Assembly: GCF_028389875.1 (NCBI RefSeq)
Contig: NC_084677.1
Coordinates: 11,016,017-11,080,016 of the forward strand
From: Rhea pennata
Taxonomy: Eukaryota > Chordata > Aves > Rheiformes > Rheidae
Direction of reading: 5' to 3'
DNA: 64,000 bases
The translations under genes and the position numbers were made by a program. The notes beneath the pieces are model-generated. The model did no database searches. It had not been told where the DNA came from and saw only the letters and a program-made list of their open reading frames with translations. Shown here piece by piece: positions 12,801 to 24,762 of the stretch. The number at the start of each line of letters is the position of its first letter. The stretch's first letter is position 1.

Positions 12801-15800
12801 TCGTTGCCTGAGGTAGCATTACTAACATACTATATCATGACTACAATAAATTCATCTTAACTAAGTCTGTCATATTTGAACAGCTATAGTTCGTGTATTG
12901 TGTTGTTACCTTCCAGAGAATGAATTTTGTCACCCTGTTTCATAGTAATAGCTCTGTAGTTTGGGTTTTCATTGTCCTCCTCACAACCTCTGAACTGCAT
13001 GCGTTTGCTCTGCAGAAACTTCCATCTCATGTTACAGGTGATATTTATTGGCATGAGGCTTACAAAAATATTCCTGTATGTTCATCATGCCAATTCTCAT
13101 TCTATGTTTAACTCCAAGATCCAAAAACAAATCCCCACCATTGCAGTTTCCAAAGTCATCGATGCTGTGGAATAGAGTTGTAGATTAATGTGTGGTGGAT
13201 TATTCATTCTCCAAAGGCAATGAACCAGAAATGCAGTCATTCATACTCAGGCTATTTCCATCTTGTCTTACCTTTTTCAGTGATTGTGCCTTTCTTCAGA
13301 AGGTAATTGGAGAAACAAAAGCTACGTCCTCAGGAGGAAATAATCCCCACCACGGAACGTGACTTGCAATACAAATGAAGAGCTACAGCTGTTCAGAAAG
13401 TTAGAGTGAACCTGGAGGGGACAGGGATGCTGCAAAGAGGACATTGTAAGATACATTTGGTAGAGTTAAAAGAAATCTCACTTCATTAGAAATAACATCT
13501 CCAGGTAAGGACAACTTTTTTTAAAAAAAACTTCCCAAGAATTTTTTTTTATTATTTCATAATTGTTCAAATACTTAATCTTCTCGAAAACAAAAGGTGC
13601 CTTCTGCTAACGTTAAAAAAAATCTGTAGAGCAGATCTAGTTTATTCCTCTTTCTTCACATATCTTTTATGAAGGAGGTTAAGCAGCTGGAGAGCAGTTA
13701 TACTTTTCTGTTTTGTATCAGGAAAATGGAAGAAGTAGCTTCTCTCTCCAGGAGCAGATCTAAAGGAACAGTAGAACAACAGCAAATTTGTACAAGGATT
13801 TCACTGGTTTACAGTGAGTGCTGGAATCAAGCTTTTTCTACATGACATGTTAAGGATGAAGATAAGAATCAATATGTTACGAACAGACAATTCAAAAAAT
13901 GTAAAAGCCTTCATCTGTCTTCTGGTTTCTGAGGCTGAATGTATCATGAACACCACATTCCCACATACCCAACTCCAATTCAGTTTATTCTTTTGCAAAG
14001 CATTTTCAGGGTGATACGTGATTGTAACTGCCATTTTATGAAACTGAATGACTGTGTGTATTTAGGTATAAGTGCAGACATGGTGAAGAGATTAGTCTAG
14101 TAAGCCAATTAATATAGAAAATTACCTCTAAGTTATTCATGGTATTTTGGTATTAATTGAATACAATTAATATAATAAAGTTCATAACCTTTTATTTGGG
14201 TGCAAGGAAAGCAGAGCAAACAGAGCAATGTAGAGCCAAGTTCTGCTTATGATTATTGCAGTAGCAAGAGAAGCAACAATAAGGAAGTTTATCGAATATC
14301 TTCCAAATTGGCTAAATGCACACTCCCCGTTGCAGTGCCCTTGCCCCTCCTTGCTAGCAAGTACCTTGGTCTTTGAATAGTTATGTGTGATGGTCATATC
14401 CCGGATTCTGACAGGGACAGAAGATGGCATCCTGTAAACAAATTTGTGTTTGCCAGTGGTAGCCCTGCAGGACCGAGTAAGAGTCCCCTGGTGCCTAAAA
14501 CATGGGAATAGTGCATCCAAGTCCTGACAAGCTGGCAGCTGAATTGAGGACTAGATGCCAAAAAAGGTCTCATAGATGGGAGGAAGGAATAGAGGTAGGA
14601 GGTATAAAAGGACCAGAATGACCTTTAGGTTAACTACACACACACAGAGGTGGTTGTGGCTCTCTGGAACACTTTTTTTCTTTGTCTATTGTAAGTGAAG
14701 AAATCCTGGGATGGCGAGAATGAGTTCTGTTTTCCTCCTGGCATCACAAGAGCAAAAATAGGCTTGTGGTGAGGTTTTAAACAGCAACAGTAACACTACA
14801 GATGGGCTATGGGAAAAGTACACCAAAGAACATCTGAAGATATGAAGAAAGATGACAGGTTACCCTGGGGCAGGATCACCAGTGTCGTCTTTGTTATGCT
14901 CAGGCTAGCAAGGTGGGACCTCCCCAGGCTGGTGCCAGGGCACAGCACTGCATCGCTGCGTGCCCTCGCTGTGCAGGGAGAGGCTGTGGCACCTAGTGCG
15001 AGGTGTCCCTACTGGCACCCAGCTGCTAAACTCATGCGACCCCACTGCCTGTCCCTGGTGCTGAGCCACAGCAAGGTTCTTCGGTCTCTTACTCTGGCGT
15101 GCACGTTACATCCAAGCAATAAATAACCAGAGTCCCTGGAAGCAAGATTATGGACGTTACCTCAAGAGCAGAGACCGAAAGAAAGAATAGCCAGGGAAGC
15201 CATGAAATGGCTGAATATGGGAGTTATTTAAAGATAACAGCAAGAAGAGAAACAAGTAGAGACCAACTAGCAGCCTGTAAAGGGAAACTCTTTTGCTTTT
15301 TTGTAAAGCAGGGAACCTTTCCTCAAAGACTTTTTGATTTGCTAGTCAAAAGTAAGGAGGATTTACTAGTCAGTGTCTCAACTGAGAACAGTTTCGCCTG
15401 AGTCCGTAGCTGTTTCAGCTGCCCATTTTCCCCCAGTACCAATTATAACTTTCCCAGTACACCATCTCCAGGACTGAGTGAGCAGGCAGTCCCGAGGGGC
15501 ACTGAGTGTAGTGCTGGGGCACATTTTGTTCCAGGGGTTCATGCTTTCCAATCATGGGTCAAATCCTCATACTGCTTCCACAATCTTTTGGATCCAAGTG
15601 TATCTTTGAAACATCCTCCTGCAACCGCACCTGTGCAAACTCAGGCGTCACACAGTGCAGCAAGAACTCTGTCACCTGTGTCCTAAGTTTGGAGTCTCTC
15701 CTTTGGCTGAGCAAAAGAGAAATTATCAGTTGGGAGGAGAGTTCTCTGAGTAACTTGTGGACAGCTGAGAAAACAGGAGAGTTAAAAGGATTACTGGGGC

Positions 15801-16011
15801 TCTAGCTTACCCATTAGGCATAGGATAAGGGTATCATAAAGAGGGGGATTTTCTGCTGTGTATACATCTTTTCCATTTGTAGCTGACAGCTCAATATGGA
15901 ATTAGTACATTATACTACTATTTTGATGTTTCTGTCTCTCATAGGAAGGAAATAATCCAAAAGCTCTGATGGTTATAATTGCAAAAAAACCTGTATACCT
16001 GCTTTTGTGCC
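9858..16011. other. Intergenic region upstream of the complete ACSM gene
   Basis: I find no convincing gene in these 6 kb. One short open segment at about 10,607-10,740 has an ordinary-looking protein composition and ends at a good donor-like CAG/GTGGGT, but I do not recognise it (see findings). Other open frames, for example about 14,182-14,520 on the - strand and 14,809-15,126 on the + strand, resemble nothing known. The promoter and any non-coding first exon of the ACSM gene starting at 16,012 should lie in the right half of this region, but I cannot point to a clear TATA box or CpG island. Confidence 0.45.
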
Positions 16012-19000
16012 ATGAAGATTTTCCATGAATTTCAAGTGTTGCGGTCCCCTTGGAGCCTCCAGACACTCTGCAGATTATTCCACCAGTGTCACAGGGCTTT
16101 TGCACCTTTGAATTTCTCAGATTATGAAGCCATCGGTCGCCGTGAAAAGGAAGTGCCTGAATACTTCAATTTTGCAAGTGATGTCCTCGACAAATGGACT
16201 CAAATAGAAAAGGTTGCGTTTATGACTCTGTGGGTTCAGTATTTTAAGCGGAACTGTGGCCTCCCTGAAGTCAAGGGTAGAACTCACTGATTTCAGTAGG
16301 ACCAGAATTTCCTCTGGTATTTCTATTTTAGCATGATCTTACATTGTAGAAAAAGGAAAGGCAATTTGCTTTAGCATCAGCGGGGGCATGGTGCTTTGTC
16401 TCTCTCTTTATGACTGCTTCAGCAATGTGTGCAGTGCTAGGTTTGTAAAAGCCTCTAAATAATTTTTAATCAGAAATGTCATTGTAAATCAGGTAGATAG
16501 ATGCACCAAATTAGATAGGTGTCTTTTGAACAAAAGCTAAATATGTGCTTAATATCTCTGCCCTGAAAAGCCCTGCAGTGTCTGCAGTATCACAGAAAAT
16601 CTACAAGGAACTGCAGGAGCTCCTGGAGTAACCGGCATGTCACTTACCCTTGTGTTGTGTGTAGGAACGAAAAGGACCATCAAACCCAGCCTTGTGGTGG
16701 ATAAATGGAAAAGGAAGTGAAGTGAAGTGGAGCTTCGAAGAGCTGGGCTTCCTGTCCCGAAAAGCAGCCAATGTGCTTTCTGGCCCCTGTGATCTGCAAA
16801 GAGGAGACCGAGTTATAGTGATTCTACCCCGAATCCTGGAGTGGTGGCTGCTGAACGTGGCTTGTATGCGAACAGGTGAATTATGTCATTCCTAGTCATG
16901 CGTATAATGCTTGTGCCAAAAGTTGGTTAACAGTTCATTTACAATTACATTTTTTATTTGAAATGTAGTTTGAACCTTTAGTTTGACTTTGTAGTTTGAA
17001 CTTTTGACAATCAAAGGTGCTGACAGGGGTAGTCCCTTATGACTGATGGAATTACCTTCACTGCTTTTCCTTCGCTTTCTGTGGCTTGTATGGATTTAAA
17101 AATCAGTTTGAATTAACTTCAGCTAGACTTTAAGTTAAAGCTGCTAGAGAACTTTGTGGTCCTAAAGTAGTATTTTATACTTCCATTGTGCCTGAGGCAA
17201 AGGATCTCATAGAAACAAGCGATTTTGTGCTTCCCACCTGCACATCTGTGTTCAGGTAGAAGCAGAGTCCATCTGCTCGGGGATGTCTGACTCACCTTAC
17301 TCTCTACCCATTTCTGGGTTGAATGGTGTTGGCATTCAACAAATCAGTGGAAGCTATGAAGTGACTAGGACTGAAAGTGAAAAATATTTAATGTATTTTC
17401 CGTTTTATTGCACTTCTAGGCATTATCTTCACCCCAGGGACAACACAACTGACAGCAAAAGACATTTGTTACAGATTGATGACTTCCAAGGCTAAGTGCA
17501 TTGTTACCACTGATGCACTTGCTCCTGCAGTGGACTCAGTTGCATCTAAATGCCAGTCTCTGAAAACAAAGCTAATTGTATCTGAGAGCAGCAGGGCTGA
17601 GTGGCTGAACTTCAGCGATTTGTTCAAGTGAGTGCCTTCTGCCTTAGTTCCACCACGGTTATCTCATACTTGTCTAATATATATTGTTTACATACATTCT
17701 TCTGTTTTGTTAAGGAACTAGATACCTTTGAGGATGTGGGAGAGAAGGCAGTTTAGTCATTTTTACGTGAAGAAAGGGAATATTTGGCATCAGCCAATTT
17801 GGTAATTAAAAAATAATTACAGTCTCACAACACATACAGTTTTTTACATATGACTAGGAAATAATATGGAAAAAATGGACAGGAAAGCTTCTTTCATTGG
17901 CAGCTGTGGCCTATTTACCCTCTAAAGCTCAAATAAAAATATTCTCTACATATTACACCAATCCATTTTCCTAAAACTTGATGATCATAAGATTTATATG
18001 GATGGCCTTTCATTAGGAAAGACTGAAAAAAACACATTGCAAAATGATCCTAATGCATTTAGGAATCCACCTCACTCTGTACTGAACTGCAGCTACCAGA
18101 ATGGGACCTGATGTACTGTAGTTTGTGCACTACAGTTTGTTTGACCGCAAACAAACTTCCTTCCTTGTGGGGAAGGAAGGCAAAATATCCTGCTGCGATG
18201 TGCCCAAGGCCTCAGGTGTGATGTTGCCAACTAATGTTTTGTTAAAAGAATCTATATAACTAAAATTATATTCTTTCAGGGTGGAATCCAAGGTCTTCTA
18301 TCACTTTTAGAGCTTTCTAGGATGTTGCATGTGCTCGAACAGCCACTGAAATCTTAGCTAGCATTGCCTGTACAGCAGTTGTCTCACTGTATTTCTGCCA
18401 GCTCCTTCAGACAGTTGCCCACTTCACTGTCACCAAACAGAAAAACCGAGGAAGCAGCAACACTGCATTCTCAAACCTCCTAGAGCTACTGAAATATGAT
18501 TAAGTGGATTTGATGAATCTGCTCATGCTGGGCTGATATTGCAGGAATCAGGTTCATGGCAGAGGATAACATTGATTTGAAAAAAAATACGTTGTCTAGA
18601 ACTGCAGCAGTCCTGTAGATACTGTCACTGGCAGTCAGGCAGGGAGCCCCATGGGGGCAAGGCATGGTCAAAGGATCCAAGCTTGATTCGCTGAATACCA
18701 TCAGCCACTGTTTCATATAACCTTCTTTTTTCCTAAGGGCTGCCCCTGCAGTCCATAACTGCGTGAAGACGAGAAGCCAGGACCCAATGGCAATCTATTT
18801 TACCAGCGGCACCACAGGCTCCCCCAAAATGGCTGAACACTCCTATGGAAGCCTAGGTCTGGGATTTTTCCTTTGTGGAAGGTAAAGCATTCAGCTCAGT
18901 TATGCCTCTGCAGCTCTGAAATGTGAAGCAAATGGAAAGGTTTTTGTACATGATGCAACTCTGATAGATGACAAGCCTCCCATGGTACTAACATGCAATT

Positions 19001-22000
19001 TCTTTTGGTGTCCTCAGCTGAATTGTAGCCAGGAAACAAGGATCTTGTTTGACATGGTATATGACACTGTTTTAGAAATGACAGCTTACCTATTTAAAAC
19101 CAGGCTAAATAACATACTTCAATGAATAAGTTACAGTATCATTTGCTTTTCTTTATCTTTGCCATCAACATAAAGAATAAGCAAAAGGTATTTGTTTTTG
19201 AGCTCTGGAGTTCTGGATCAAATAAATTTACCATGCCTTTCTAAGGGGGGGGAGGGAGGGGAAAGGGAATTTTTAAATCTCCACTTACAGACTCCCTCAT
19301 ATTAATCACTGTTGTCTTCAACAGATACTGGATGGATTTGATTCCCTCAGACATCGTATGGAACACGTCAGACACTGCTTGGATAAAAGCAGCTATTGGA
19401 AGTGTTTTTGGTCCATGGATCCAGGGTGCATGTATTTTTGTACATGCCATGCCACAGTTTGATCCAAGAGCAGTCTTAAATGTAAGAACACCATGCTGAT
19501 AATGAGCAGTTAATCATATTTCATACTGTTTTCCAGGCAGGCCACAAATGCTGAGTCTCTTGAGTTTATGGGATTAGCTGCTTTAGGATAGCATAACTAC
19601 AAGGTGATTATACTCTGAATAGGCAAGTCAGTACTGGAAAACACTGAAGGAATAAGATCAGCTTTTTCCTAAAGGAAATTATGTTCAAGCTTCTTGAGCC
19701 AATGTCATATTTAATCTTGTGACATACAGAGAGGAGAGTGCTATTATTAAATGGCTCAAAGCATGTTACATGAAAAATTGTATGTTTCTAACACATAGGG
19801 TGTATTTGGGGGGTTTTACCCTCAGTTTCATTTTCTTTTTTAAATGGTGGCTTCTAGTTTGGTTTTCTTTTTTCTATAAATTTATTGGCATTGCAAGCAT
19901 TTGCTTGCAATGGGTGTGGGGTTTCACATCTCCACACAAAGTGCGGTAGACAGTAGAGACTGATCTACCCATGGTGTGGTTAGAGTGAAGACTGGTGAAC
20001 GAGAGGCCTTCCCCTTTTATTTCCCTTGCCTGTCCCTCTTGCTAAGTAAATACCATTGAAAACAGAAGCAAGCTAAAAAGAAGGTAGGGCTAAATTCCAC
20101 CTGAGTGATGATGAATCATCTGCTAGTGTTATAGATGAGAAATTAAGACATGTTAGAAAACAGAGAGCTGAGATCCTTATTTTTCTGGCAGGGTGCTCAC
20201 ATCCTTTGTGTTCAGTTCCAGCCAAAGGAGAGTATGTGTTTACCTGACCAAAAAAATACCCCTTTTAATACAGCATCACTCTTGATCCAGCCTGAGCCCC
20301 TGGTGATTCATCTCTGTGCTGCACTGCATGTACAGGCCCTGTGTCAGAGCAGCTGAGGGCCGTGCAGCGTGTCCGAAGCACTGAGGCTGTCCTTCTCAGA
20401 GATTATGGGACCAATTGAAAGACTGACATAGGCAAAACGTTCGGAAGAAACCTCTCATTTTTAAGTGCTTATATTTTGAAGTGTCTGATTTTGTCCTACA
20501 GTGAAATGTGAGCTCTACTGAAGTCACCTGAAAAACTTAAGTTGTGCTTCCAAAGCCAGGTTTTCACATCAAGGGATTGTCTTTGTTACTAGAGTGAATA
20601 TCAGGACAAACGTGGCCCACCAGAGATTCACTGCTGTCAGTGTGTCGCTTCTTCAGCTGATACTTGTAGCACTGTAACTGAACGTGGACAGTCACAGACA
20701 TTACTCTGGCTTTCCATGTAACTGAGGTTACCATCAGGCCTTATAATTTATGCCTGATACAGAAAAGAAATTAATAGTTAGCAGCAACATTTTTTTCCCA
20801 TAAAATGATGTTGTTTAACCTCTATTGTCTTTTTAATTTGTCAGACCTTGTGCAGATATCCAGTGACAACACTGTGCAGTGCCCCAACCGGCTACCGCAT
20901 GTTAGTACAGCAGGACCTCAGCAGGTACCTTTCTCCTGTCAATGGTACAACTGTCACATCTGTGTGCTACTGTCTGCTCTCTAGCAGTGTTTTTTATGGG
21001 CCCATATAGCCACTTAAACTCAGAGTGGTGGCAAAAAATAATGTGCTGAATGTAGGGGGCTGTCAGAAGGCACAGCCTTTTCCTTAGCATTGCAGAGAGG
21101 TGGCAAATCAAGACAGATTCTGAGGTGTCGTAGACAGTAAATGCAGAGGATGGTGCTCAGCCCTGGAAGCTGCATGTGTGGCCATCCGTCCTTGTGTCTG
21201 TGCAGCTCACCCTTCTAGCTCCAGTCGAACTAGAGCTCAAGGTGTTCTCTCAACCCTAACCCTCACCTTGCCCTATCCGTAGGCTGAGCCTTAGATAAGC
21301 CCCTTCCCATTCCCACCCAGCTATGCTCAGACCATAAAGCACCCAATTTTCTTTGCTGCCCATCCTTTCCTTTGGCAGCCCCATTCCAGCCGCGCTCCAA
21401 CTGGAGCTCTAGGCTTTCTACCAACCTGAACCCTTACGCTAAGGGAGTCTGGTATCCCCTGAAGTCACTGAGTTCAATATATGGGAGTCAGAGAGGGCAG
21501 AGTTTGACCCTGGCTGTTCTCTGATAATCAGCAATGTTCTTTGTCTGTGAAGTTACACATTTAAGGCACTGAAGCACTGTTTGACCGGAGGGGAACCACT
21601 CAACCCAGAAGTGATGGCACAGTGGAAAAGGCGAACGGGACTGGAGATCTATGAAGGCTACGGCCAGACAGAAGTCGTATGTTCAGCTTCATTTGTAAAA
21701 AGTGTTACAACTCCACTATCACTTAAAATTCTCAGGGGACTTGTGTACAACATTCTTTCTGGTAAATATATATCTGTGCTATAAATATGCGACAAAAAGA
21801 TCGCATTAGCGTATATGGCAGTTGCCTACAAGAGAGTTTGTTATTTTGCTTACAACTTGTTTTTGATACTGCTTTGAAGACTTCAGCTCTAAAACATTTT
21901 GAAATTTTTGTCCAAGACTCTCAGTGAAGTCCACAAACACTTCAGCTCACACAGGTGGAAGATTTAGATCTCAACAGTGAGCACAACAGAAGAACAGCAA

Positions 22001-24654
22001 TAGCCTCAGCAATGATAAGGAAAAGAAAGGGGGGGGGGGGGGCTGATTGATTGTTTCTCTTTTGCAACAGGGAATTATATGTGCAAATACAAAAGGAATG
22101 AAAATTAAGCCAGGTTCCTTGGGAAAGGCGTTTCCTCCCTGTGATGTTCAGGTATGGTGGTCTCTGTTTGCTGTTGATTTCTTGTGAAGTAAAACACAGG
22201 AAAGTATAACGTACAGTACAACCTTCAGTACTGTACAGTCACATTTAGGACTGTGAGTCAAACTTTGTGTTTTGATCCGTTGGTTGGTTAGTATTTAGAC
22301 ACAGCTCTCTTACAATGGGAAACTATAATCATTCATGTGCCTTTCTTACTGCAGATTATAGATGAAAATAGCAGCATTCTACCTCCTGGGAAAGAAGGAG
22401 ATATTGCCATCAGAATTGATGCCAAGTGGCCTTTTACGTTTTTCAATCACTACTTGGTAAGCCAACAGTGGATTTCCAGAAAGCTGGTTTAGGCCTGCAG
22501 GGTGGAATGTGTTTATACCAATAGTAGGAGGTGTGGCACAAACAAGCCATAGCTCTTCTTTTTGGCTTAGTGATTTTTTTTACTTAAAGGTGTTAGCTTA
22601 AGTATTGATGGCAGAAAGATGCAACAGCACAAACTTCCGTAAAGGTATCACCCAAACACTTCCCCCGAGTATCTCGCCTTGACTCCTGTAACACTAGTAC
22701 CCAAAACAAGTTGCCAAGGTGCAGCCCCTTTCTCCAATTTCAAAAGAAGGGGTGCTTGTTTCTAGCATATTTCCAGGGTGCAGCTCCCCAGCTCCTACAT
22801 TACTTATTCTTCCCCATTTGCATGCAGAAGTATTAGGCACACCAGTCTTTCACTACTGCTGTCATCTTCATAATCATAGCCAACTCACAAGGCAAGAAGA
22901 GCTTCTTGAAATGTACCCCAAATAATGCACAGATATGGAGTATCTGTATTCATTCCTTCCACAGTTTATTTTTATCCCTTTTTGGCCAGAAAAGTGTACA
23001 AGGATTGGCTGATAAGAGTCTAAACTGCACTGCTCAGATCTGAACTTCTTCAAACTTAGTTACTCGGCCAAGGTACAGTTCTAAACACCCCAGGGAAAAG
23101 CACATGAATCAGGGCAATCAGGATAAAAAGACAGTGACTTTTCTATTGTTTCTTGCATTCCAGCTAAGATACAACCTCATAGGGGCAGTGTAAAACATCC
23201 ATAGTGTTATAGAAATAAGGTATTTATTTTTGGACTGAGCAAGGACTATGTGATACCTCCCTTCTCTCCCCGACTCTTCTGCAGACCTACTGTTTGACCT
23301 TCAGTTCTGTACGTGCCTATGTGATACATTTTCCCTTCTATAAAAAGCAAGCACAAGCTCTTCATAGCCAAGAAGAATGCTATGAAAGATACTGTGGTCT
23401 GTGCCCAAAGACACAAAGTTTACCTCTAAGCTTAAGGTTTCTTAGTATATAGAATATTTAATTGTTGCTTTGTCAACAGTATGATCCAGTGAAAACTGCT
23501 TCAACAATCCGTGGAAATTTCTATGTCACTGGAGACAGAGGGTGCATGGATGAGGATGGATACATATGGTTTATGGGGAGGTCTGACGATGTCATCATCT
23601 CCTCTGGGTTTGTAGCCTTCAGTTATAATGCCAAGAAACTGTATACCTTTCCCCTAGTAAGCGTTTAATTTTCCTCTCCTAGGTATCGTATTGGACCATT
23701 TGAAATAGAGAATGCCCTGATAGAGCACCCAGCTGTTGCTGAGTCAGCTGTTGTCAGCAGCCCTGATCCCATCAGGGGAGAGGTAATTAACGGTCCCTTT
23801 CCTATTCATAAGGCAGCTTGTGTCACAGAGGTTATACTCATCTTCCACTGAATTCACAAGACTCAGAAGCCCTTTACAGAACTTTCTTACAAATTTGGAA
23901 GCAGATTTTGAAACTTTATCTTGTACCACTTAGTACCTAGATGAATGTAAGATAGAAAAATTCTTTGGTCCCAATTTTAAATATGCTTATAGTAGAGGTC
24001 GGAAATAGCAAGCCTGTATTGAAGGCAATACTCAATTATTCTCTATTAACTGCCTCATTTGCTAGCTTGCTCTTATTTAATTAATACTGTAATTCTTACT
24101 TATTTTCCCTTCCTACCTAGGTGGTAAAAGCTTTTGTGGTTTTATCTCCTTCCGTTAAGTCACAAGATCCAGAGAAACTAACCTGTGAATTGCAAGATCA
24201 TGTCAAGAAAGTCACTGCTCCATACAAGTACCCCAGAAAGGCAAGTAAATACAAGTGGAAAAAAAGAAAATATACAAAAAGTATTTTAACTAGGGAAAGG
24301 CTACGAATAAAAACATTAGACTCACTCATAGCATCAGCTCTTGTAACAGACCAAAAAGCTAAGCATATACTATGCAATAAAAATGAAAAACATTATTTTC
24401 AAAGATATTGTGAAAAATAATAGATAACTTACATCTGTTTTCAGATAATATAGTATTTCCCCAGTCATATTATATCTAAGCTAAGTAAGGTGGAGACCTC
24501 TGTTGTTCTCAATCAAAATTTTATTAATCAAGTCTATTCATTTTACTTTTTTCCTCTTTTACATCAGATTGAATTTGTCCAGCAGCTGCCAAAGACAATC
24601 ACTGGAAAAATCAGACGGAATGAACTGAGGAAGAAGGAATGGGGACAGATTTAG
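16012..24654 (+). CDS. Acyl-CoA synthetase, medium-chain family (complete 13-exon ACSM gene upstream of THUMPD1)
   Basis: The protein has 580 codons. Exons are 16012-16212, 16665-16875, 17420-17627, 18738-18881, 19325-19481, 20845-20924, 21553-21676, 22071-22151, 22355-22456, 23480-23607, 23683-23782, 24121-24240 and 24568-24654. The family uses ATP to turn medium-chain fatty acids or aromatic acids into acyl-AMP and then acyl-CoA in the mitochondrial matrix. Visible motifs are the phosphate-binding TSGTTGSPK (residues 229-237), YEGYGQTE ending at 374, the YVTGDRG...GRSDD hinge region, and catalytic-type Lys566 in TGKIRR. The N-terminus is rich in Arg, Leu and Ser, as in a mitochondrial presequence. 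The ATG at 16012 is the only Met before the conserved region. Donors of introns 1 (GTTGCG), 10 (GTTTGT) and 12 (GCAAGT) are weak or non-canonical, but the frame stays open throughout. Its position left of THUMPD1 matches mammalian ACSM1/2/5; I cannot assign the exact paralogue. Confidence 0.95.
18115..18180. repeat. Three consecutive perfect hairpins (8-bp stem, 6-nt loop each)
   Basis: Within intron 3 of the ACSM gene are three 22-nt perfect inverted repeats side by side. They are 18115-18136 (ACTGTAGT / ACTACAGT), 18135-18156 (GTTTGTTT / AAACAAAC) and 18159-18180 (CCTTCCTT / AAGGAAGG). The first two overlap by two bases, and the third follows after two bases. All stems are perfect and all nominal loops are six bases. 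Function is unknown. Confidence 0.8.
19245..19267 (+). repeat. G-rich tract with potential G-quadruplex
   Basis: Runs of eight, three, four and three G, separated only by A or AAA, lie in intron 4 of the ACSM gene, about 58 bp before the exon 5 acceptor. The spacing fits the usual G-quadruplex pattern. Effect on splicing is speculative. Confidence 0.7.
21201..21440. repeat. Diverged C-rich duplication, period about 172 bp
   Basis: A segment starting at about 21,201 (GCTCCAGTCGAACTAGAGCT followed by a C-rich AACCCTAACCCTCAC) recurs in diverged form from about 21,373 (GCTCCAACTGGAGCTCTAGG, then AACCTGAACCCTTAC). Both copies lie in intron 6 of the ACSM gene. It looks like two old copies of a long-period tandem unit. 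Similarity was judged by eye only. Confidence 0.5.
22029..22042 (+). repeat. Poly-G run of 14 before an exon acceptor
   Basis: Fourteen consecutive G residues end 28 bp before ACSM exon 8 (start 22,071). The length is likely variable between individuals and hard to sequence. Confidence 0.85.
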
Positions 24655-24756
24655 TTTTGTTAGGCAATTTAAAAAAAACTTGTCCTAACCAATACCACTC
24701 ATACTGGAGTTTTTCCATTACAATTTTAAGTACCAGCAAAGGATTATATTGCACCC

Positions 24757-24762
24757 ATTAAA
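24757..24762 (+). terminator. ATTAAA polyadenylation signal of the complete ACSM gene
   Basis: ATTAAA, the commonest variant signal, lies about 100 bp after the TAG stop. A canonical AATAAA also occurs at 25,351-25,356 and could give a longer 3' UTR. Which one is used cannot be decided from sequence. Confidence 0.45.

Noticed and set aside
14182-14520. 112-codon open frame on the - strand with a hydrophobic segment
   Set aside because: No recognisable family, no promoter or splice context; treated as chance.
20106-20171. Possible box C/D snoRNA (TGATGA ... CTGA) in ACSM intron 5
   Set aside because: The flanks do not form a terminal stem and no C'/D' boxes are clear; the two words alone occur often by chance.
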